Source: Bradyrhizobium sp. NFR13
Lineage (GTDB): Bacteria > Pseudomonadota > Alphaproteobacteria > Rhizobiales > Xanthobacteraceae
DNA length: 64,000 nucleotides
Direction: 5' to 3'
Assembly (NCBI RefSeq): GCF_900114605.1
Contig: NZ_FOTP01000001.1
Coordinates: forward strand, 186,001 to 250,000
The notes beneath the pieces are model-generated. The model was not told where the DNA came from. It did no database searches and was given only the letters and a program-made list of their open reading frames with translations. Positions 35,556-44,746 of this stretch are shown one piece after another. Position 1 is the stretch's first letter. Every line of letters begins with the position of its first letter. A program made the translations under genes and the position numbers.

Positions 35556-35851
35556 CGACGTACTCTGTACTGTTTCGTCGTGCGCATTCTCACCTGAGAA
35601 GCGCTTTGCACACTCCGACTTAAGGTTAAAATTGCCTCGGTTTGGTAAACACAATCGCCGTTTCGATTCACCACGTCGTCAAACGGCGCTGTTCTGTCGA
35701 GTAGCGTTTATTTTGAATAAACGCGAAAGCCCCATGGTTAACTAACAGTTTGCGCAGCGACTATCGGCTATCGGTGCGATGTTCCCGCGTGAACTTCACG
35801 TTAAACTCATGCGTATACGAACGGGGGATTGATTGAACGTTGGGGGACCTG
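35556..35851. other. Divergent intergenic region, transpeptidase / CheZ-like
   Basis: This ~300-bp stretch is relatively AT-rich and holds no gene I can support. It contains the 21-bp palindrome at 35704-35724 and presumably the promoters of both flanking genes. GGGGGA at 35844 is the ribosome-binding site of the CheZ-like gene. Confidence 0.5.
35704..35724. promoter_or_regulatory. 21-bp palindrome GCGTTTATT-TTG-AATAAACGC
   Basis: Nine-base perfect arms surround a 3-bp centre, about 150 bp upstream of each flanking gene. The symmetry and AT-rich core suggest a protein-binding site. It might also be the stem of a short transcript end, but no T-run follows on either strand. Confidence 0.55.
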
Positions 35852-36625
35852 ATGTCTGTTCGTCGCAAGCGATTTCGCATTGAAGAAGTTTTCGGTACCG
35901 CACCTATGCCCAATGAAGTGGTGGGCAGCAGCGAGCCGATGCCGATGCATCGCGAAATCATGGCTGAGCTCCGCGCGATCCGCGCGCAGATGGGAGCCCC
36001 GGCCCGCAACGCCGTGACAGATCAGGTAGGCGCTGCCGCCGATCAGCAGGTTGCGGAAGCACAGGCGCTGCTGGCAACCTATCGCGCTCAGATCGAGCAG
36101 TGCGAAAAGCTTAAGATCGAACTCGACCTCATCCACGACGCCATCACCCGCACCAAGATGGAAATCGCAGTTCTTCACGGCAAGAGCTTCGAAGGCGACG
36201 AAATGGCGAAGGTCAACGGTGAACTCGGCGCCGTCGTCGGCGGCACCGAAGAAGCCACACAGCAGATCCTCGCCGCAGCCGAAGCCATCGACAATGCGTC
36301 GACAGCGCTCGGCAAGGTGACCTCGCCCGATCAGCAGAAGCAGATGCTGGAAGAGATCGGCGATAACGTCGTCGCGATCTTCGAAGCCTGCAACTTCCAG
36401 GACCTCACCGGCCAGCGCATCAGCAAGGTGATGACCACGATGAAGTTCATCGAAAACCGCATTACTGCGATGATGGACATCTGGGGTGGCGTCGACGAAA
36501 TCAAGGCGCATGCGCCGGCCAAGGTCGATGACCGCAGCGAAGACGACAAGCTGCTCAACGGCCCGAAGCTGGACGGCGACGTTGGTCACGCTTCGCAGGA
36601 CGATATCGACGCGCTGTTCGGCTAA
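35852..36625 (+). CDS. CheZ-like protein phosphatase
   Basis: The 257-residue protein is mostly helical (about 60-215) and contains ACNFQDLTGQRISKVM, which matches the CheZ active-site helix with catalytic Asp184 and Gln188. The last residues ASQDDIDALFG form a short acidic amphipathic tail like the CheY-binding C-terminus of CheZ and the N-terminus of FliM. It should dephosphorylate a CheY-type response regulator. No other chemotaxis gene is in the window. The ATG at 35852 follows GGGGGA; an in-frame TTG at 35840 lies too close to that site. Confidence 0.83.
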   Translation: MSVRRKRFRIEEVFGTAPMPNEVVGSSEPMPMHREIMAELRAIRAQMGAPARNAVTDQVGAAADQQVAEAQALLATYRAQIEQCEKLKIELDLIHDAITRTKMEIAVLHGKSFEGDEMAKVNGELGAVVGGTEEATQQILAAAEAIDNASTALGKVTSPDQQKQMLEEIGDNVVAIFEACNFQDLTGQRISKVMTTMKFIENRITAMMDIWGGVDEIKAHAPAKVDDRSEDDKLLNGPKLDGDVGHASQDDIDALFG

Positions 36626-36654
36626 GATAATTTTCGACCACAGTTAGAGATCGT

Positions 36655-37863
36655 TTAACGCCGGGCCGCAACGCCCGGCGTTTTTATCATCACGAAGCAG
36701 ACCAGTACGATCAACGCTCCCGCCGTCCCGAGCAGCAGTACAGTGCGGTCCGATAGCGTCTCGACTGCGGATGCCACCACGAATGGTGCAAAGGCCTGAA
36801 CGAACAGAGCCGGCCGCGCGATACGGCCGATGACGCGGCCATACCCCGCCGGACCGAACATCAGCAGCGGCAGCGCACCGCGCGCGATGGTCATGACGCC
36901 ATTGGCCGCGCCAAAGCCGATGGCGAACAAGGCCGCCAGCGGAAACGAAATCCCCGCAAAGGCCAGCATCGCGAAGGCCGACACCACTAGCACCACCGCC
37001 CCGCGCGCGATCCATAGCGGATGGGTGCGTCCCGCCAGCATGAAGTCAGCCAGCCGCGATGCCACCTGTGCCGGGCCGAACATCGCACCGATGGTCACCG
37101 CCGTTGCTGCACTGAGCCCGCCGCGCTCCAGCAGTGCCAGCAGGTTCGAGGTCACGCCCGACAGAATGAAGCTGTAAAGCGAGAAGGCCGCCGCCAGCAG
37201 GATGAACGGCCAGCCTTCCGGCCGCAGGGTTGCTTGCTGGGGAACGACAACGGCGTCCACCACAGGCAGAGGTGCGATGGCGACATGGCGCGGCAATGCA
37301 AAGGCATGAAGCGGCGCGACGACCAAGGCGAAGACGGCTGCGAAGGTCAGATAGGTCCCGCGCCAGCCGACATTTTCCAGAAGCAGATGCGTGGCAGGCC
37401 AGCCGACCGTCGAGGCGAAACCGCCAGCAAAGGTCACGAAAGTGATCTGCCGCCGCGCAGAAGCCCCGAAGATACGCGTCAGCGTGGCGAAGGCGGGATC
37501 GTAAAGCGACGCCGACATTGCAGCGCCCAGCAAGAGCCAGCAGGCCAGATAGGTCGCGGGATGATCGGCGACTGAAAACAGAGCCAGACCCAGGGCACCA
37601 GCCACTGCGCCCGATGCCATGATGACATTGCCGCCGTGGCGGTCGATCAATCCACCAACCACCGGCGACAGCAGGCCCGATACGATCAGCCCCAGCGAAA
37701 AGCCCGCCATGCCGAAGGCCAGCGACCAGCCATGTGCCGCCGTGACATGCGGCATGGTCAGCACAGGTGGATAGATCAGGATGCCCCAGGTCAGGATCTG
37801 GGTGAATGCCAGCACGAGGACCGCGCGGCCCGGTCCGAAAACAAGGTCGCGCAATCGGTGCAT
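36655..37863 (-). CDS. Major facilitator superfamily transporter
   Basis: The 402-residue protein has twelve hydrophobic segments and the MFS loop motif GGLIDRHGGNVIM between helices 2 and 3. It resembles the monocarboxylate-type or YbfB-like MFS proteins, but substrate cannot be read. It converges on the CheZ-like gene; the terminator hairpin of that gene lies inside the last codons of this one. It follows the lipoprotein gene on the same strand by 35 bp. Confidence 0.88.
   Translation of the reverse strand: MHRLRDLVFGPGRAVLVLAFTQILTWGILIYPPVLTMPHVTAAHGWSLAFGMAGFSLGLIVSGLLSPVVGGLIDRHGGNVIMASGAVAGALGLALFSVADHPATYLACWLLLGAAMSASLYDPAFATLTRIFGASARRQITFVTFAGGFASTVGWPATHLLLENVGWRGTYLTFAAVFALVVAPLHAFALPRHVAIAPLPVVDAVVVPQQATLRPEGWPFILLAAAFSLYSFILSGVTSNLLALLERGGLSAATAVTIGAMFGPAQVASRLADFMLAGRTHPLWIARGAVVLVVSAFAMLAFAGISFPLAALFAIGFGAANGVMTIARGALPLLMFGPAGYGRVIGRIARPALFVQAFAPFVVASAVETLSDRTVLLLGTAGALIVLVCFVMIKTPGVAARR
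36657..36685 (+). terminator. Terminator of the CheZ-like gene, inside the MFS 3' end
   Basis: A perfect 10-bp stem AACGCCGGGC/GCCCGGCGTT with loop CGCAAC is followed by TTTTT on the plus strand. It starts 31 bp past the CheZ-like stop and overlaps the final codons (PGVAARR) of the convergent MFS gene, so one sequence serves as both coding region and terminator. Confidence 0.88.
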
Positions 37864-37898
37864 GATCTCACATTGTCAGCAGAATGGCGGGGCCCGCT

Positions 37899-38426
37899 CT
37901 ACGCCTTCGGTGCGCAGCGGACATAGACCATGTTGCCGTAGCGGACTGCTGCGTCCTTGTCGATGAAGCGCGTGACGAGAATCCGGCCGTCGAAGGAGAC
38001 GATCTCGCGATCCTTCTCGCCACCGGCGGGACCAGCCGGGCCGATATAGTTCTTGCCGCTCTGTGAGCCCTTGAGGCGCAATTCCTGCGGCGTCGCTTCG
38101 TCGGCGAGATGCATGATGACACCACCGGTGGCGCCCTGGCCGATGATATAGGGCTGCTTGCACTGGCCGCGCGCGGCGTTCTCGGTGCGAACACGATCGT
38201 TGGGATTCATGTAGGACGCCAGACCCCAGCGGCCGACGAGTTCTTCCGAGCGGATCGAGGCTGGCAGTTCCGGCGCCGGCGGAGGCTCCGGCGGCGGTGT
38301 CGGCTGCGAGTTGCCCAGACTGAAACCACTGAAGCCGCTATACGAGCCGCACCCGCCCAGCGACAGCGCCAAAGATGAGGCGATCGCCAGATTGGCGACC
38401 GTGCGGGCGTAGCGTGACCTGATCAT
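37899..38426 (-). CDS. Putative lipoprotein of unknown function
   Basis: The 175-residue precursor has a lipoprotein signal with lipobox SLGGC, making Cys26 the acylation site, then a Pro-rich spacer (PTPPPEPPPAPELP). The folded part (SEELVGRWGLASYMNPNDRVRTENAARGQCKQPYIIG to the C-terminus) resembles small domains annotated only as hypothetical in Bradyrhizobium. The start at 38426 gives the signal; the longer frame is rejected. Likely located at the inner leaflet of the outer membrane. Confidence 0.78.
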   Translation of the reverse strand: MIRSRYARTVANLAIASSLALSLGGCGSYSGFSGFSLGNSQPTPPPEPPPAPELPASIRSEELVGRWGLASYMNPNDRVRTENAARGQCKQPYIIGQGATGGVIMHLADEATPQELRLKGSQSGKNYIGPAGPAGGEKDREIVSFDGRILVTRFIDKDAAVRYGNMVYVRCAPKA

Positions 38427-38577
38427 ATCATCCCCTAGAGCAAATTCCCCGGCTGCCCATCCCGCCAGCCAAGCGCAAAACACCTGACAGAGCAATGAGG
38501 TCGGCAGAATTACGCCGACTCTCCATTATGGTTTCCAGATCATCCTATATTGGCCTCACCAAGGCCTTAAGGCCTCG

Positions 38578-38606
38578 CTTGACTCAAAAAGCGTCTGGCC
38601 ATATCT
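38578..38606 (+). promoter_or_regulatory. Candidate RpoH-type promoter of groESL
   Basis: CTTG at 38578-38581 and CATATCT at 38600-38606 are separated by 18 bp, close to the alphaproteobacterial heat-shock consensus CTTG-N17/18-CYTATNT. The same stretch can be read as a sigma-70 promoter (TTGACT, 17-bp spacer, TATCTC). It sits 14 bp upstream of the CIRCE element. Confidence 0.55.
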
Positions 38607-38619
38607 CCCGGACGCTCAA

Positions 38620-38646
38620 TTAGCACTCCCGGAGCGCGATTGCTAA
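38620..38646 (+). promoter_or_regulatory. CIRCE element (HrcA operator) of groESL
   Basis: TTAGCACTC at 38620-38628 and GATTGCTAA at 38638-38646 are separated by exactly 9 bp. This is the CIRCE operator TTAGCACTC-N9-GAGTGCTAA with one mismatch in the right arm. It lies 90 bp upstream of groES, near the expected transcription start, so HrcA should repress groESL at normal temperature. Confidence 0.92.
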
Positions 38647-38736
38647 GGGAATGAGCCGGCCGCCTTGAGCGTTCCGGCTGGATCCCTGCCCGCCTCCGTG
38701 ATGGCACCCAGATCGCAAACCCAAAGGGACACTCCC

Positions 38737-39033
38737 ATGGCCAAGACCAAATTCCGCCCGCTGCACGACCGCGTCGTCGTCAAGCGCATCGTCGCCGACG
38801 AGAAGACCAAGGGCGGCATCATCATCCCGGACAGCGCCAAGGAAAAGCCGTCTGAAGGCGAAGTCGTCGGCGTCGGCCCTGGCGGCCGCGACGAAGCCGG
38901 CAAGCTCATCCCGATCGACATCAAGGTCGGCGACAAGGTTCTGTTCGGCAAGTGGTCGGGCACCGAGATCAAGCTCGACGGCGAAGAACTCCTCATCATG
39001 AAGGAGTCGGACATCATGGGCGTGATCGCCTAA
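38737..39033 (+). CDS. groES: Co-chaperonin GroES
   Basis: The 98-residue protein is canonical GroES ([13 protein letters not shown], mobile loop [23 protein letters not shown], and [23 protein letters not shown]). It caps the GroEL ring. The ATG at 38737 gives the usual N-terminus; the frame open upstream crosses the leader. groEL follows 83 bp later in the same operon. An HrcA/CIRCE site controls it. Confidence 0.98.
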   Translation: MAKTKFRPLHDRVVVKRIVADEKTKGGIIIPDSAKEKPSEGEVVGVGPGGRDEAGKLIPIDIKVGDKVLFGKWSGTEIKLDGEELLIMKESDIMGVIA

Positions 39034-39098
39034 ACCGTTTCGGATTTCCATTGCGCCCCAAGCCGGCCAAGTCCGCGCGGGGCGCTTCGTCGCATTGA

Positions 39099-40769
<1,671 letters not shown>

Positions 40770-40798
40770 GCCCTGCGCGCTCCACCGCTTTGTGATCG

Positions 40799-40827
40799 AA
40801 GGCCGCCTCCGGGCGGCCTTCTTTTTT
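40799..40827 (+). terminator. groESL terminator
   Basis: Stem AAGGCCGCC/GGCGGCCTT with loop TCCG, followed by C and six Ts, lies 29 bp after the groEL stop. It is a standard Rho-independent terminator. Confidence 0.93.
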
Positions 40828-40951
40828 GCCGTTTGGCCAATACGGCTCCGGCTTCCGGTCTTTCGCCGCGGTCGCGGTTCTGATTCAATCGCGCTTTAAG
40901 CTTATGGGTGGAATCAGTTGTCACCCGAGGAACGTCCAGGGATATTTTGAA

Positions 40952-42160
40952 ATGCGCGCGCTTCGCTATTGCCTGCTGGGCCTTGCAGCCACGGCCTCAG
41001 TTGCCACCATCAATCTCGCTTCGGCGCAGATGAAGGCAGCCCCGAAGAACCAGGTGAACGGCCCCGAGACGCGCTATTTCACCTCGATCGACGGCGTCAT
41101 GAATGGCAATGCCGACGTCATCCTGCGAGAGACGCGGCAGGGCAAGGCCGTCACCGCCGCAACGCTTGATGTCTGCTATCCCGCCGAAAAGGGCAGCGAC
41201 CGCAAGGATCGCTTCGTCGCCAATCTCACGGTCAGCGGCTCGACGCTGACCGGCGCGACGCAGACCCAGGTCGACAAGCTGCCGGTGACCATCAAGCTGA
41301 ACCGCCGGCCAACCGGCGACACGTTCGAATTCAAGGGACAGATCTCGGTCGGCCAGACCACCAACAACGTGACCTCCTCGGACAATTCCGATCAGAGCGA
41401 GAAGGAATTCCAGGACAACCAGTCGACCGAAGACAATATCGCGCCCGCGCCGAAGGATTTCACCGAAGTGTCGCCCGAAGCGATCGCGGTCAAGATCAAG
41501 CTCGAAGCTGCGCTCGATTTCGTGCGCACACTGCGTGGGCAGAGCGTTGAAGTTGCGCTCAACAGTCTTGTGGTGTCGTGCGATGCACTGCGCGCCGGCG
41601 AGCAAGTCATCAGCCTCGCGATCGATCCGGAACGCGCGGCTGCTTTCGTCGCCAAGACCAAGACCTATCCCGGCGTCGTCAATGTCGGCTGGACCACGGG
41701 CGCCATCGACATGGATCGTACCGTGCGCTTTGCGGCCGCCGGCTGGCGCGATGGCGACAAGATCAATCGCGACAAGGTTGCGACCGCGCTGGCGAATGTG
41801 CTGGCCAGAACCATGTCGGGCAAACCTGCCGCCACGTCATGGGACGACGAGACCGGAAAACTCAAGCTGACCTTCAAGCGTCCGAGTCAGGTTCTGCCCG
41901 CGCTCGAATTGACGGAAACGGTCGAGGTCAGCGCGATCATCGCTCCCGACAAGCCCGGCACGACGGATAAGCTCATCCTGTGGATCAGCACACCGTCAGT
42001 GACGACCGCGGATGAGACTTCGGGTGCGAAGCTGGCTCTCGCGGATTCGCCGACGGCCGATGAAGAAAGCGATCCGCGCGATGACAACGGCGCGGTTGCA
42101 GCCGTTGCAGCGGAGTTCAAGGCCCAGCGTTGGGATGCCGATAATTCGAACTGGAAGTGA
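40952..42160 (+). CDS. Secreted protein of unknown function
   Basis: The 402-residue precursor has a signal peptide cleaved near residue 25 (LASAQ). The mature protein alternates beta-like segments and a helical middle (SEKEFQDNQSTEDNIAPAPKDF, then EAIAVKIKLEAALDFVRTLRGQSVEVAL). No catalytic motif is visible. It lies after the groESL terminator with its own leader and ribosome region, so it is not part of that operon. I do not recognise the family beyond hypothetical proteins of Bradyrhizobium type. Confidence 0.72.
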   Translation: MRALRYCLLGLAATASVATINLASAQMKAAPKNQVNGPETRYFTSIDGVMNGNADVILRETRQGKAVTAATLDVCYPAEKGSDRKDRFVANLTVSGSTLTGATQTQVDKLPVTIKLNRRPTGDTFEFKGQISVGQTTNNVTSSDNSDQSEKEFQDNQSTEDNIAPAPKDFTEVSPEAIAVKIKLEAALDFVRTLRGQSVEVALNSLVVSCDALRAGEQVISLAIDPERAAAFVAKTKTYPGVVNVGWTTGAIDMDRTVRFAAAGWRDGDKINRDKVATALANVLARTMSGKPAATSWDDETGKLKLTFKRPSQVLPALELTETVEVSAIIAPDKPGTTDKLILWISTPSVTTADETSGAKLALADSPTADEESDPRDDNGAVAAVAAEFKAQRWDADNSNWK

Positions 42161-42170
42161 GCTACGGCAA

Positions 42171-42207
42171 TTTCTTCCCCTCTCCCCTTGTGGGAGAGGG
42201 GAAGAAA
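42171..42207. repeat. Palindromic intergenic repeat, family C
   Basis: A perfect 16-bp inverted repeat TTTCTTCCCCTCTCCC/GGGAGAGGGGAAGAAA with loop CTTGT lies 10 bp after the preceding stop. The CCCCTCTCCC...GGGAGAGGGG element is one I know as widely dispersed in many Proteobacteria. It can also form the end hairpin of the two convergent transcripts. Confidence 0.75.
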
Positions 42208-42239
42208 GGCAGTTCACCGCTACTAATGCGGAGAAATTC

Positions 42240-42644
42240 TCAATTCGTATTCAACCTGAATCGCAGTGACTTCGGACCGACGAAGGTCACACTGTCCCCC
42301 CGCCGCTGCCAGTTGGTAGCCGCGCCGAGATCGGCCAGCAGCTGATCATCCAGCGTGACCTGCGCATCCGAGCAGCTGCGTTGCTCCATTGCACCCGCAA
42401 CAAACACGATAGTGTTGCCAGCAACCGAGAACTGGCCCTTTCCACCCTTGCACCACAACTCCACCCTCACCTCGCCAGCCTCGCCGATTTCCAGATTGGG
42501 AATCCGCTTCGAGCCGGGCTGACGCTGCGCATCCAGAGTCATTTCCATGCCGAATGGAAACTCGTCGGCGGCATGCACGGGGGCAGCAGTCAGAAACGCA
42601 GCACCGGCAAGAGCGGCGCGCAGCAAAGAGGTCATGGCAGTCAT
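42240..42644 (-). CDS. Small secreted protein (META/HslJ-like end)
   Basis: The 134-residue precursor has a signal peptide (SLLRAALAGAAFLTAAPVHAA) and a beta-rich body with a Cys pair (ELWCKGGKGQFSVAGNTIVF and MEQRSCSDAQVTLDDQLLADL). The C-terminal DDQLLADLGAATNWQRRGDSVTFVGPKSLRFRLN resembles META/HslJ-type domains, which give resistance to novobiocin-like stress in E. coli; this similarity is weak. The ATG at 42644 or 42635 begins the signal; the earlier frame is rejected. Confidence 0.65.
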   Translation of the reverse strand: MTAMTSLLRAALAGAAFLTAAPVHAADEFPFGMEMTLDAQRQPGSKRIPNLEIGEAGEVRVELWCKGGKGQFSVAGNTIVFVAGAMEQRSCSDAQVTLDDQLLADLGAATNWQRRGDSVTFVGPKSLRFRLNTN

Positions 42645-42745
42645 ATGAATTCTCGGCGTGATGGGATCGGCAACAATGGCCGCGGTTCTACGCGCGGTGG
42701 CGCTGGTTGACCAGAACCGTCGGGAAACAATATGGCGCGACAACG

Positions 42746-42778
42746 AAAAATCCCCGCGGCCTTACGGCCACGGGGATT
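42746..42778 (-). terminator. lldP terminator
   Basis: On the minus strand AATCCCCG-TGGCC and GGCC-G-CGGGGATT pair around GTAA with one internal mismatch and are followed by TTTTT. It lies 25 bp past the permease stop. Confidence 0.88.
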
Positions 42779-42802
42779 CGTCACTGATTTATTGCGTACG
42801 CC

Positions 42803-44470
42803 CTAGGGCGCCAGAACCATCAGTGTGAACGGATAGACATAGGCCTGCAGCATCACGAACAGGCCGACCATGCAGGCCAGCACGATCGAATGCCAGAACA
42901 CAAAGCGCAGGATCGTGCCCTCATGTCCGAACCAGTTGGTCGCAGTGGACGCCACAACGATCGATTGCGCATCGATCATCTTGCCCATCACGCCACCGGA
43001 CGAGTTCGCCGCGCTCATCAGGATCGGCGACAGACCGAGTTGTTCGGACGTGATCCTCTGCAGGTTGCCAAACAGCACGTTCGATGCGGTGTCCGAACCG
43101 GTGAGCGCAACGCCGAGCCAGCCAAGCAGCGTGCCGAAGAACGGGTACAAGACGCCGGTCGCAGCGAAGGCCAGACCGAGCGTCGCGTCGACACCCGACA
43201 GACGCGTAAGCGTACCGATCGCCAGCATCGCCGAGATGGTGATCAGCGAGTAGGCGCAGATCTTGATGGTGCGGCCATATTCCACAATCATCTTCGCAGG
43301 CGAGAAGCCCATGATGAAGCCGGAGATGATCGCAGCCAGCAACATGCCGCTGCCGGTATAGGAGACGTAGGTGAACGCGAACACCGCGCCTTCCGGCGTT
43401 GGCTTGGCAGCCACCGGCGGCACCTTGTTGATCATGTTGTGCAGCTCAGGCACCGGAAAATTCCAGGAGAAGATCGGGTTGACGATCCCCTTGAACCAGT
43501 TGGTGCCCCAGACCAGCAGAATGACGCAGAGGATGATCCACGGTGTCAGTGCGCTCCAGACCTGAGCCGAGGTCAGCTTCTCGGTGCTCATCGGCTTCAC
43601 GGGCGGCACGGTCGACGCCGAGTCGTCATGCACGCGCAGCGCAGCCGAGGTCCAGATCGTCTTGGGCTGCCAGACTTTTAGGAACAGGATCAGCGCGCCC
43701 ATGGAGATCAGCGAGGCGCCGATGTCGACGATCCATGGATTAATGAAGTTCGAGATCACGAATTGCGGGATCGCAAAGGAGAGCGCGGTGACGAGGATGG
43801 CGGGCCAGACTTCCTTCATGCCCCTCCAGCCGGCGAAGGCCCAGACCACCCAGAACGGAACGATCATGGAGAAGATGGGCAACTGCCGGCCGACCATCGC
43901 ACCGAGAACGAAGGGATCGAAGCCGGTCACGGTGGCGAGGCCCTGGATCGGGGTGCCGAGCGCGCCATAGGCGACGGGCGCGGTGTTCGCGATCAGCGAC
44001 AGGCCGGACGCCGCCAGCGGCGAGAAGCCGAGACCGATCAGCACGGCGCCGGTGACAGCTACCGGCGTACCGAAGCCCGATGCGCCCTCGAAGAATGCAC
44101 CGAACGAAAACGCGATCAGCAGGATCTGCAGACGCCGGTCATTGGTCACGCCGCCGATGGCGCGTTGCAACACCTCGAAGCGGCCGCTGTCCACCGTGAG
44201 GCGATACATGAAGATGACGTTGAGAACGATCCAGCCAATCGGGAAGAAGCCGGTGACGATGCCAAGCGCCGATGCGCGAAGCGACATGTTGGCAGGCATC
44301 GTGAATGCGTAGATCGCCACAAGATTGGCCAGCACCAGCGCGATGATCGCGGCGATATGCGCCTTGACCTTGTTGGTGGCGATCAGCACCAGCAGGACGA
44401 CCACCGGTATCGCGGCGACGAGCGTCGAGAGCGCGCTGTTGTTAAATGGATTGTAGACCTGATTCCACAT
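42803..44470 (-). CDS. lldP: L-lactate/glycolate permease
   Basis: The 555-residue protein has about 13 membrane segments and the LctP family signature (AFSFGAFFEGASGFGTPVAVTGAVLIGLGF, then SANSSGGVMGKMIDAQSIVVAS near the C-terminus). It imports L-lactate, D-lactate and, in the GlcA form, glycolate with protons. The glycolate oxidase genes glcDEF lie 5 kb away, so glycolate import is attractive but unproven. The ATG follows GGGGGAGAA. Confidence 0.93.
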   Translation of the reverse strand: MWNQVYNPFNNSALSTLVAAIPVVVLLVLIATNKVKAHIAAIIALVLANLVAIYAFTMPANMSLRASALGIVTGFFPIGWIVLNVIFMYRLTVDSGRFEVLQRAIGGVTNDRRLQILLIAFSFGAFFEGASGFGTPVAVTGAVLIGLGFSPLAASGLSLIANTAPVAYGALGTPIQGLATVTGFDPFVLGAMVGRQLPIFSMIVPFWVVWAFAGWRGMKEVWPAILVTALSFAIPQFVISNFINPWIVDIGASLISMGALILFLKVWQPKTIWTSAALRVHDDSASTVPPVKPMSTEKLTSAQVWSALTPWIILCVILLVWGTNWFKGIVNPIFSWNFPVPELHNMINKVPPVAAKPTPEGAVFAFTYVSYTGSGMLLAAIISGFIMGFSPAKMIVEYGRTIKICAYSLITISAMLAIGTLTRLSGVDATLGLAFAATGVLYPFFGTLLGWLGVALTGSDTASNVLFGNLQRITSEQLGLSPILMSAANSSGGVMGKMIDAQSIVVASTATNWFGHEGTILRFVFWHSIVLACMVGLFVMLQAYVYPFTLMVLAP

Positions 44471-44746
44471 GGTCGTTCTCCCCCTTTATATTATTGCAGC
44501 GGCTCGATCGTTATCGATCGGCAAATTGCTGATTGTTCGCTTGCGAGGGCATCCGGGATCGGTCAAAGCCGATAATACCCATGGCTACGCGATGGGAGGC
44601 CCCCATGCCTCGCCTTGGTGTCATGCTAGGGTGAATCACAGTTTCGCGACAAGGCGTCGCAGGCCATCAAACCAGCTACTTTAGTCTAAACGTTGGAATT
44701 CATTTCTGATTTTAAGGGCTTAGGGCCCTCTTCCCGGAGACGATCT
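44471..44746. other. Divergent intergenic region, lldP / ABC transporter
   Basis: No gene is supported. It contains two CGATCG blocks separated by TTAT at 44505-44520 near the lldP start, which may form an operator, and otherwise GC-rich leader. A GGAGA site precedes the GTG start of the ABC transporter at 44747. Confidence 0.35.
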
